From NCBI GenBank assembly GCA_016844545.1, contig JAENJC010000152.1, positions 1 through 5,155 on the forward strand: DNA of 5,155 nt, read 5' to 3'. A model generated the notes under the pieces. That model was not told the DNA's origin and made no database searches. It saw only the letters and a list, made by a program, of their open reading frames with translations. Shown here piece after piece: positions 1 to 5,155 of this stretch. Positions within the stretch are counted from its first letter, which is position 1; every line of letters starts with the position of its first letter. A program made the position numbers and the translations under genes. Source of the DNA: Deltaproteobacteria bacterium (GTDB lineage: Bacteria > Desulfobacterota > JAENJC01).

Positions 1-1
1 A

Positions 2-664
2 ATTGTTGCCATAGACGGGCCTTCAGGGTCAGGGAAGAGCACAGTAGCCAAGATCCTGGCCAAGAAGCTCGGGTATACATATATTGACACCGGGGCCATG
101 TACAGGGCTATTGCGCTTCAGGCAAAGCGGGCCAATGTTGATATCAACAGGGGTGTTGCCCTGAGCAACCTATGTGACAGCGTGCAGATCGGGTTCGTCC
201 CCGATAACGACGGGCTCCGTACTATTCTGAACGGAGTCGATGTTTCGGAGGAGATAAGGACGCCTGAGATGAGCATGGCAGCATCAGATATATCCGCAAA
301 AAAAGAGGTCAGACAGTCCCTGCTTTCCATTCAGCGCAGAATGGGTGAAACTGGCGGAGTTGTTCTTGAAGGAAGGGATGTAGGCACAGTCATATTCCCG
401 AATGCAGAGGCCAAATTCTTCCTTGATGCATCCCTTGAAGAGCGGGGTAGGAGGCGTTATAAGGAACTGACGGCTAAAGGGCTTGATGTCACACTGGAAC
501 AAACGATAGAGGACGTAAAGAAAAGGGACATTAACGACTCTTCGAGAGACATTGCACCACTAAAAATGGCTGCAGATTCTGTTTTAGTTGATTCCACGAA
601 CGTGGGGATAAAGGAAGTGGTGGAAAGTATGATACGAATGGTCAACGAAAAAGTGAAAGGGTAA
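2..664 (+). CDS. cmk: Cytidylate kinase (CMP/dCMP kinase), 5' end cut by window edge
   Basis: Cytosolic kinase that transfers phosphate from ATP to CMP or dCMP, giving CDP/dCDP for nucleotide recycling. The frame is open from base 2 and 220 residues are visible. The family is usually about 220-230 aa, so only a few N-terminal residues are missing. Counting from the first visible residue, the P-loop GPSGSGKS is at 6-13, the conserved DTGAMYRA at 29-36, the nucleotide-binding EGRDVGTVIFP at 123-133, and the LID-like region with RD, DSSR and IAPL at about 175-187. The ATG at 98 is an internal Met of the DTGAMYR motif, so a start there would remove the P-loop and is wrong. Stop TAA is at 662-664. 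ispH follows after 39 nt on the same strand, suggesting co-transcription. Identification is firm; the true start lies outside the window. Confidence 0.96.
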   Translation: MVAIDGPSGSGKSTVAKILAKKLGYTYIDTGAMYRAIALQAKRANVDINRGVALSNLCDSVQIGFVPDNDGLRTILNGVDVSEEIRTPEMSMAASDISAKKEVRQSLLSIQRRMGETGGVVLEGRDVGTVIFPNAEAKFFLDASLEERGRRRYKELTAKGLDVTLEQTIEDVKKRDINDSSRDIAPLKMAADSVLVDSTNVGIKEVVESMIRMVNEKVKG

Positions 665-669
665 ATATC

Positions 670-690
670 GGGGCGCATGGCATGCGCCCC
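670..690. repeat. Near-perfect GC-rich palindrome between cmk and ispH
   Basis: Arms GGGGCGCATG (670-679) and CATGCGCCCC (681-690) are exact reverse complements around a single central G. As RNA it would fold into a hairpin of about 8-9 bp with a 3-5 nt loop. It starts 6 nt after the cmk stop codon. It is not followed by a T-run, so it does not look like an intrinsic terminator. The shape, including the flanking CCCCTAC, recalls short dispersed palindromes of the GTAGGGGC...GCCCCTAC type that I know from many bacterial genomes, but only one copy is in this window, so dispersal is inferred. It could instead stabilise the cmk 3' end or modulate ispH translation. Confidence 0.75.
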
Positions 691-703
691 TACAGAAAAT
701 TAT

Positions 704-1552
704 ATGGAAATTGTCTTAGCAAAATCTGCCGGGTTCTGTTTCGGTGTAAAACGTGCAACCAAGATGGCGTTTCAGGAGGCCGAGAGCGGCAACCCTGATA
801 CATATACCCTCGGTTCCATTATTCATAATCCACAGGTGGTTGATAAACTGGCATCCGCTGGGGTAAGCGTGAAAAATGATGTTGAGAACATAAACCAGGG
901 CACGGTAATTATACGTTCCCACGGTGTAACTCTCGATGAGATAGACAGGGCCAGGAAGAAAGGGCTCAGGATAGTTGATGCCACATGCCCTTTTGTCAAA
1001 AAGGCCCAGGACCTGACGACTCTTCTAAGGGAGGAGGGATACTTTGTTGTCATAGTCGGGGACGAGGAACACCCTGAGGTAAAGAGCATAATAAGTTATG
1101 GCGGAAAAGACGTAATAGTGGTAAACTCGCCGGAGAAACTGAAAACTCTCCCGAAAAAGAAGAAAATAGGGGTTGTGGCCCAGACGACACAGTCATTTGA
1201 TAATCTTAAGGCTATTGTAAATGAGTGCCTTGGCAAGGTTGGTGAACTACGGGTATTCAATACTATCTGCGGAGCCACCGCCATAAGGCAGGATCAGTCA
1301 AGGGACATCGCTCTGGAAGTTGACTGCATGATAGTGGTTGGTGGTTACAGCAGCGCCAATACAAATAGGCTGGCCGAGATATGCAAGAGTATACAGCCGA
1401 ACACCCATCATGTTGAGGTAGCTGCTGAGCTTGATTCTGCCTGGTTTAGTGGTGTAAAAAGGGTTGGTGTAACGGCAGGTGCATCCACTCCTGAGTGGAT
1501 TATAGATGATGTAGTAAAGAGGATAAAAGAGTATGGAGAAACGCAAAGCTAA
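704..1552 (+). CDS. ispH: 4-hydroxy-3-methylbut-2-enyl diphosphate reductase (IspH/LytB)
   Basis: Last enzyme of the MEP isoprenoid pathway: a cytosolic iron-sulfur reductase converting HMBPP to IPP and DMAPP. The 282-aa product has the three cluster-ligand cysteines: C12 (GFCFGVKRA), C95 (DATCPFVKKA) and C189 (FNTICGATAIRQ). Substrate-pocket residues are also present: H41 (HNP), H73 (RSHG), H123 and E125 (EEHPE), S217 and N219 (SSANTNRL), and S261 (TAGASTPEW). The start at 704 gives MEIVLAKSAGFC, placing the first cysteine at residue 12 as in E. coli IspH. An in-frame ATG at 677 would add nine residues (MACAPTENY) encoded mainly by the palindrome and looks spurious. No clear Shine-Dalgarno precedes 704, so translation may depend on coupling to cmk or a weak site. 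Family assignment is firm. Confidence 0.96.
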   Translation: MEIVLAKSAGFCFGVKRATKMAFQEAESGNPDTYTLGSIIHNPQVVDKLASAGVSVKNDVENINQGTVIIRSHGVTLDEIDRARKKGLRIVDATCPFVKKAQDLTTLLREEGYFVVIVGDEEHPEVKSIISYGGKDVIVVNSPEKLKTLPKKKKIGVVAQTTQSFDNLKAIVNECLGKVGELRVFNTICGATAIRQDQSRDIALEVDCMIVVGGYSSANTNRLAEICKSIQPNTHHVEVAAELDSAWFSGVKRVGVTAGASTPEWIIDDVVKRIKEYGETQS

Positions 1553-1559
1553 AAGCGTA

Positions 1560-1576
1560 AATTGTAGAGTACAATT
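1560..1576 (+). other. Short AT-rich hairpin after ispH
   Basis: AATTGTA (1560-1566) and TACAATT (1570-1576) are exact reverse complements separated by GAG, 8 nt after the ispH stop. Five T's occur at 1585-1589, too far from the stem and the stem too AT-rich for a convincing intrinsic terminator. It may be a weak 3'-end structure or chance in AT-rich DNA. Confidence 0.3.
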
Positions 1577-1620
1577 ATGTATCATTTTTCATTATGCAGC
1601 TTGCATTTTGAAGTTTTCAA

Positions 1621-1626
1621 TATAAT
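1621..1626 (+). promoter_or_regulatory. Candidate -10 box of an rpsA promoter
   Basis: A perfect TATAAT lies 24 nt before the rpsA start. The -35 region is poor: TTGCAT at 1601-1606 is only 14 bp upstream, and the 17-bp position reads AGCTTG. There is no extended -10 TG. A small inverted repeat, ATGCA-GCT-TGCAT (1594-1606), overlaps the -35 region and could be an operator, though it is short. If used, transcription would begin near 1632-1634, leaving a leader of only about 17 nt. The gap is AT-rich, so a chance match is possible. Confidence 0.4.
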
Positions 1627-1633
1627 TCTGTTT

Positions 1634-1640
1634 AGGGGGT
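1634..1640 (+). promoter_or_regulatory. Ribosome binding site of rpsA
   Basis: AGGGGGT lies 9 nt before the ATG at 1650 and can pair with the anti-Shine-Dalgarno sequence using one G-U wobble. It is only 1 nt before the alternative ATG at 1642, which opens the two-codon frame ATG-GGT-TAA. Its spacing therefore supports 1650 as the rpsA start. Confidence 0.65.
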
Positions 1641-1649
1641 AATGGGTTA

Positions 1650-3383
1650 ATGGATAAGGCAAAGGCGCAGTTTCAGGAAGATCAGGAAGAAAGGCCCGAA
1701 AAAGGATTGGAAGAGGAGTCTTTCGAGGCCCTTTTCGGAAAAAGCATCAGTGAACTGACTGAAGGGGATACGGTCACGGGTGAAGTAGTAAAAATAACCT
1801 CTGATTCCATCCTTCTTGATATAGGATACAAGTCTGATGCAATAATTCCGATTGAGGAGTTCAGGAAACCTGACGGATCAGTAGATATTAAGGTGGGCGA
1901 CAACATATCGGCTATAATTGAAAAACTGGAAGGGAAAAACGGCCTGGTCATACTCTCCAGGACAAAGGCAGCAAAGATGATAGTATGGGATGATATAGCC
2001 AGATCCTGCGATCAGGGCGGTTTTATAGAGGGAAGAGTAACTGGAAAGGTTAAGGGCGGTCTGTTTGTTGATTTGAGCGGAGTCCAGGCATTTCTTCCAG
2101 GATCCCAGGTAGATCTCAAGCCTGTAAAGAACATGGATGAACTCTTAGGCAAGACGTTCCAGTTCAAGGTCTTAAACTATAATAAGAAGGCAGAAAACGT
2201 AGTTGTTTCCAGAAGGGCCTGCCTTGAAGAGTCAAGAGAAAAACAGAGAGAAAAGACCCTCGAAGGAGTGCATGAAGGTGCGATAGTGGAAGGTGTTGTG
2301 AAGAACATCATGGATTACGGCGCCTTCGTAGATATCGGCGGTATAGACGGCCTGTTACATATAAACGATATTTCATGGAAAAGGACAAACAAGGCGTCAG
2401 AAGTCCTGAAGGTAGGAGATAAGATTACTGTCCAGATATTAAAGCTCGACATGGCAAATAAAAAAATCTCCCTGGGTATGAAACAGACAACCGATGACCC
2501 TTGGAAGGATGTCATAAATAAATATCCTGTTGGAACTAGGGTAAAGGGAAAGGTTGTAAACCTTACTGATTTCGGCGCCTTTATTGAGCTGGAAGAAGGT
2601 GTGGAAGGGATGATACATGTATCTGAGATGTCATGGATGAGGAAGGTAAAACATCCCTCATCAATCCTGTCACTTGGAGAAACAGTTGAGGCAGTGGTTC
2701 TTGATATAGTTCCATCAAGCCGTAAGCTGGCTCTTGGTCTCAGGCAGACCCTTCCGAACCCATGGGACACCTTGGAGAACAAACATCCTGCAGGAAGTCA
2801 TCTAAAAGGCACGGTTAAAAGCATAACTGATTTCGGTCTCTTCGTAGAGGTCGAAGAAGGAATCGACGGCCTTGTCCACCTCTCCGACATCTCATGGACC
2901 AAGAAGATAAAGCACCCTTCGGAACTGTTCAAGACCGGAGATGAGGTCGAGGCTGTGGTGCTGAATATAGACAAGGCAAAAGAAAAGCTCTCACTTGGGA
3001 TAAAGCATCTTACAAAAGACCCCTGGCTTGATATACCTGCTAAATATCCGAAAGGAGCTATTGTCAGCGGGAAGGTAAGCAGTGTGACCGATTTCGGTGT
3101 CTTCCTTGAGATAGAAGATGGAATAGAGGGCCTGATTCACGCATCCGAGCTTGTAAAAGAGAAGGAGAAAAAGCCTTCTGATTTGGTTAAGGAAGGGGAG
3201 GTACTGACGGCCAAGGTTCTTGGTCTGGACATCGCCGACAGAAAGATATCTTTAAGCGTAAAGGCGCTTGAAAAGGACGAGGAGAAGGCTGCGATGAAGG
3301 AGTTTTTTCATAAGCAGGGAAGCGGTAAGACAAGCCTCGGAGATGTCTTAAAAGATAAACTCAATAACACAGGTAAGGAGTAA
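1650..3383 (+). CDS. rpsA: 30S ribosomal protein S1 (six S1 domains)
   Basis: RNA-binding protein of the small ribosomal subunit that helps load and unfold mRNA at initiation. The 577-aa product, slightly longer than E. coli S1 (557 aa), has a Glu/Lys-rich N-terminal tail (about 1-36) and six S1 OB-fold repeats at about 37-106, 124-189, 209-278, 294-365, 381-452 and 468-539. It ends in a charged Lys-rich tail. Repeats 3-6 carry the RNA-binding signature, as in MDYGAFVDI (221-229), TDFGAFIEL (306-314), TDFGLFVEV (393-401) and TDFGVFLEI (480-488). Repeats 3-5 each share a following ISW or MSW motif. Repeats 1 and 2 are divergent, as is usual for the ribosome-docking domains. Repeat 6 lacks the SW motif and has a Lys/Glu stretch (502-508) instead. 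The start is supported by the AGGGGGT site. sppA begins 2 nt after the stop, which suggests translational coupling. Confidence 0.97.
   Translation: MDKAKAQFQEDQEERPEKGLEEESFEALFGKSISELTEGDTVTGEVVKITSDSILLDIGYKSDAIIPIEEFRKPDGSVDIKVGDNISAIIEKLEGKNGLVILSRTKAAKMIVWDDIARSCDQGGFIEGRVTGKVKGGLFVDLSGVQAFLPGSQVDLKPVKNMDELLGKTFQFKVLNYNKKAENVVVSRRACLEESREKQREKTLEGVHEGAIVEGVVKNIMDYGAFVDIGGIDGLLHINDISWKRTNKASEVLKVGDKITVQILKLDMANKKISLGMKQTTDDPWKDVINKYPVGTRVKGKVVNLTDFGAFIELEEGVEGMIHVSEMSWMRKVKHPSSILSLGETVEAVVLDIVPSSRKLALGLRQTLPNPWDTLENKHPAGSHLKGTVKSITDFGLFVEVEEGIDGLVHLSDISWTKKIKHPSELFKTGDEVEAVVLNIDKAKEKLSLGIKHLTKDPWLDIPAKYPKGAIVSGKVSSVTDFGVFLEIEDGIEGLIHASELVKEKEKKPSDLVKEGEVLTAKVLGLDIADRKISLSVKALEKDEEKAAMKEFFHKQGSGKTSLGDVLKDKLNNTGKE
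3375..3380 (+). promoter_or_regulatory. Ribosome binding site that decides the TTG start of sppA
   Basis: AAGGAG sits in the last codons of rpsA, 5 nt before the TTG at 3386. This strong site with good spacing, plus the Lys-rich start of a membrane anchor immediately after the TTG, supports the rare start codon. Overlap of the site with the end of rpsA suggests coupled translation. Confidence 0.75.
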
Positions 3384-3385
3384 CC

Positions 3386-4075
3386 TTGATAAAGAAGGCA
3401 GTAAAGTTTATCTTCATTGCCGCTGCGAGCCTTTTCTGCCTCATCCTCCTGGTGGCTATCGTATCACTCTTCTTTGGAGACGGGTTTGGAAAAGACAAGG
3501 TGGCGGTTGTAACGGTAAAAGGGATAATAATAGACTCCAAGTCTGTTATAGAACAGCTCCACGAAGCTGATAAAAGCTCGGATGTAAAGGCGATAGTAAT
3601 ACGGGTAAACAGCCCAGGCGGTGGTGTGGGGGCCTCTCAGGAAATATACAGGGAGGTTTCAAAGATAAAGGACAAAAAGGTCGTTGTCTCTATGGGCTCC
3701 GTTGCAGCATCAGGCGGTTACTACATCGCATGTGGAGTCGATAAAATATATGCAAATCCCGGAACCCTTACCGGTAGTATCGGCGTCCTTATGGAGTTTG
3801 CCAACTTTGAAGAGTTGTTCGGAAAGATAGGGCTTAAGGGTTATGTAGTTAAGAGTGGGGAGTTTAAAGACATCGGTTCCCCCCTGAGGCCCATGTCCGA
3901 CTCGGAAAGAGAACTATTGCAGGGAGTAATAGACAACACATACAAACAGTTTGTGGGGGTCGTTGCAAAGGGGAGGAAACTCCCGGAGGATTACGTAAAA
4001 GGGCTCGCAGACGGCCGGATATTCACGGGGGAACAGGCGAAGTTGATGAACTTGGCAACATTGAGGATGCTATAG
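3386..4075 (+). CDS. sppA: Signal peptide peptidase SppA, truncated by a frameshift
   Basis: Membrane-anchored serine protease of the S49 family that degrades signal peptides left in the membrane. Start is TTG with AAGGAG 5 nt upstream. The 229-aa open frame has a Lys-rich N-terminus and one membrane segment at about 8-30, with the catalytic domain predicted outside the cytoplasmic membrane. Conserved blocks are VNSPGGG (74-80), GSVAASGGYYIA (104-115) with nucleophile S109, and SGEFKDIGSP (157-166) with general base K161. The 52-residue Ser-Lys spacing matches the S147/K199 dyad of Bacillus SppA. The frame follows the family up to GEQAKLMNL, then departs into ATLRML and stops at 4073-4075. 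The expected VDELG continuation lies in the -1 frame at 4042-4263. With that tail and 13 missing bases restored, the protein would be 296 aa, a normal length. Whether the short product is stable or active is unknown. Confidence 0.9.
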   Translation: MIKKAVKFIFIAAASLFCLILLVAIVSLFFGDGFGKDKVAVVTVKGIIIDSKSVIEQLHEADKSSDVKAIVIRVNSPGGGVGASQEIYREVSKIKDKKVVVSMGSVAASGGYYIACGVDKIYANPGTLTGSIGVLMEFANFEELFGKIGLKGYVVKSGEFKDIGSPLRPMSDSERELLQGVIDNTYKQFVGVVAKGRKLPEDYVKGLADGRIFTGEQAKLMNLATLRML

Positions 4076-4263
4076 AAGGAGTATCAAGGATGGCTGGGAT
4101 AAAGGGTAAACCATATATCAAGTATATGGAAAAGAAGAGATTCTCCTTTTTTAATCTCTTCCTTGGAGAAGAGGCAGATTCCATATTCAACGCCTTTAAT
4201 AACCAGATGTTTGGCCTGAACTATCTGTTCATACCTGGAAAGACCTATTTCCGAATGAATTAA
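4042..4263 (+). pseudogene. sppA: Out-of-frame C-terminal remainder of sppA
   Basis: Read in the -1 frame relative to the upstream sppA frame, this segment gives VDELGNIEDAIEGV followed by about 59 more residues, ending FRMN at TAA 4261-4263. The VDELG motif followed by an acidic helix is the normal continuation of short-form SppA after the GEQAK region, so this is the tail of the same gene and not a separate one. It has no evident ribosome binding site or good start codon of its own. The frame is open for 73 codons, so the break is probably recent or an assembly or sequencing error. No canonical slippery heptamer is seen at the junction, which argues against programmed -1 frameshifting. Confidence 0.85.
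4043..4055 (+). other. sppA: 13-nt unit at the sppA frameshift, probable lost tandem copy
   Basis: TTGATGAACTTGG reads LMNL in the upstream frame (after GEQAK). Read with the preceding G, it gives VDELG in the downstream frame. The SppA family has these two peptides in succession (a K-x-x-x-L-VDELG pattern). Two tandem copies of the 13-mer would encode KLMNLVDELGN in one frame and restore the whole gene. The simplest inference is deletion of one copy of a 13-bp tandem repeat. Confidence 0.7.
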
Positions 4264-4320
4264 TTTATGCATGAGTCATTTCGTGTCCACTATTGACAGC
4301 AGAGGTCATTGTTTTGAGGA

Positions 4321-4329
4321 GGGGAGGAG
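4321..4329 (+). promoter_or_regulatory. Ribosome binding site for the Wzz-type gene
   Basis: GGGGAGGAG lies 3 nt before the GTG at 4333, within a longer purine run (4316-4332) offering several Shine-Dalgarno registers. An in-frame TGA at 4315-4317 rules out any earlier start, so this site supports the GTG. Confidence 0.65.
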
Positions 4330-4332
4330 AAG

Positions 4333-5112
4333 GTGGAAGTTCAAGATGATGAGATAAACCTGATGGACCTTTGGAAGGTCATCTGGAAGAGGAAAAGCTT
4401 GATAATAGCTCTGACCCTCTCCTTTGCCATTCTTGCCCTTTCGGTGTCTCTCAATTCGCCGAAGGTCTACGAAGGTGAAGCGGTTGTGGCACTGCCAAAG
4501 GTAGGGATCAGTTTTGTCGAGACAAAGACCATAACAGATGCCATGTTGAAAGAGGTAAAAAGGGGGAACCCTCTCGGTGGATTTGAAGAAACCCTGATAA
4601 AAAAGATATCGGATATTAGGATCGAGCAGATTAAGGGGTCAGATAGCCAGTTCAAGATTTTGGTAAGTATAAAAAGAGAACCTTATGCTGCATACGAGGT
4701 CTTCAATAAGATAATGGCGTATATGCAAGGTAATGAGTATGTCAAGAAACGGATGGATATTGAAAAAAAGGCCATTGAAAGGAACGTATCGGAAACAAGG
4801 CAGACTATTGAGATGGCGGAGAAGACAAGAAACGAGGCTGTGCGTCTCATGTCTACGCGGAATCCCGTAGGGTTTAACCCTGTAGATCTGGACGTAAGGA
4901 TTGGTGAGCTTAAGGCGAAGCTCACGGGCCTTGAAACGAACCTATCCCTGCTAAATAGTTATGAATTCATTAGTGGTCCTTATATCTACAAAAATAAGGT
5001 TAAGCCGAAGGTTAGATTAAACACGTTAATTGCAGGGATGGTGGGGCTGTTTGTCGGGATGCTCCTTGCCTTTGCCCTTGAGGGTTTTGAAAAGCGGCGA
5101 ACAGAAATATAA
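4333..5112 (+). CDS. Wzz-family polysaccharide chain-length determinant protein
   Basis: Predicted inner-membrane polysaccharide co-polymerase that sets the length of O-antigen or exopolysaccharide chains made by a Wzy-type polymerase. The 259-aa product has the classic layout: a short cytoplasmic start (DDEINLMDLWKVIWKRK), membrane segment 1 at about 22-41, a periplasmic domain of about 190 residues, and membrane segment 2 at about 230-249 followed by a basic end (EKRRTEI). Residues 138-170 and 185-210 look helical or coiled-coil, as expected for the long Wzz helices. A Pro/Lys-rich stretch (KNKVKPKVR, 220-228) precedes the second membrane segment, as is usual. No Walker motifs or tyrosine-rich tail are present, so it is not a fused tyrosine kinase. 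It starts at GTG, 69 nt after the end of the sppA remnant. The exact polysaccharide served cannot be told from this window, so I give no gene symbol. Confidence 0.82.
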   Translation: MEVQDDEINLMDLWKVIWKRKSLIIALTLSFAILALSVSLNSPKVYEGEAVVALPKVGISFVETKTITDAMLKEVKRGNPLGGFEETLIKKISDIRIEQIKGSDSQFKILVSIKREPYAAYEVFNKIMAYMQGNEYVKKRMDIEKKAIERNVSETRQTIEMAEKTRNEAVRLMSTRNPVGFNPVDLDVRIGELKAKLTGLETNLSLLNSYEFISGPYIYKNKVKPKVRLNTLIAGMVGLFVGMLLAFALEGFEKRRTEI

Positions 5113-5155
5113 GTTACTAAGCAGTGAGTCCTTGCCCCTTCTAATTAAGCCCCTT

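Noticed and set aside
1560..1589. Intrinsic terminator after ispH
   Set aside because: The stem is 7 bp and almost entirely A-T, and the T-run starts 8 nt after it, so it does not meet the usual pattern.
2315..2782. 155-codon open frame on the minus strand
   Set aside because: It lies wholly within S1 domains 3-5 of rpsA, has no recognisable protein features, and is Ser/Thr/Phe-rich as expected for antisense of an acidic Lys-rich gene.
2550..3150. Internal DNA repeats in rpsA as a possible recombination array
   Set aside because: The similarity between segments follows the protein-level S1 domain repeats (TDFG blocks) with normal synonymous divergence; it is ordinary for rpsA.
4036..4075. 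Programmed -1 ribosomal frameshift in sppA
   Set aside because: No X-XXY-YYZ slippery heptamer or obvious downstream pseudoknot is seen, and any slip would lose either the LMNL or VDEL part of the family motif. A 13-bp deletion explains both.
4084..4272. 62-codon minus-strand frame across the end of sppA
   Set aside because: It is antisense to the displaced SppA tail, which has clear family sequence; no ribosome binding site or known motif supports a gene.
4271..4279. ATGAGTCAT palindrome after sppA
   Set aside because: A 9-bp palindrome is expected often by chance and nothing nearby marks it as an operator.
4293..4298. TTGACA, a perfect -35 hexamer before the Wzz-type gene
   Set aside because: The 16-18 bp downstream position is purine-rich (TGAGGAGG) with no -10-like sequence, so it is not a credible promoter by itself.

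Overview
The window looks like a piece of a bacterial chromosome of moderate GC. It carries four conserved housekeeping genes and one envelope-polysaccharide gene, all on the + strand. ATA (Ile) and AGG/AGA (Arg) codons are used freely. The order cmk - ispH - rpsA - sppA, together with a Wzz-type polysaccharide protein, fits a Gram-negative bacterium. From memory of similar gene orders I lean to Nitrospirota or a deltaproteobacterial-type lineage, but the sequence alone does not settle this.

Layout: (1) 2-664, cytidylate kinase (cmk), lacking only its first few codons at the window edge. (2) 670-690, a near-perfect GC-rich palindrome filling most of the short cmk-ispH gap. (3) 704-1552, ispH, the last enzyme of the MEP isoprenoid pathway. 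(4) 1553-1649, an AT-rich gap with a consensus -10 box and a G-rich ribosome binding site. (5) 1650-3383, rpsA, with six S1 domains. (6) 3386-4263, sppA, a membrane-anchored signal peptide peptidase starting 2 nt after rpsA and broken by a frameshift near codon 220. (7) 4333-5112, a two-membrane-segment Wzz-family chain-length determinant, followed by a 43-nt tail without a gene.

The first four genes serve nucleotide recycling, isoprenoid precursor synthesis, translation initiation and membrane protein turnover. They look like one co-directional cluster, with rpsA and sppA tightly coupled. The Wzz-type gene may be the first gene of a surface-polysaccharide locus running beyond the right edge.

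The most informative anomaly is in sppA. One 13-nt stretch (4043-4055) encodes LMNL in the upstream frame and VDEL, the next piece of the family motif, in the downstream frame. The intact gene can therefore be rebuilt by placing two tandem copies of this 13-mer, which implies loss of one copy by slippage or an assembly error. I found no phage, insertion sequence, CRISPR array, RNA gene or evident new defence system.
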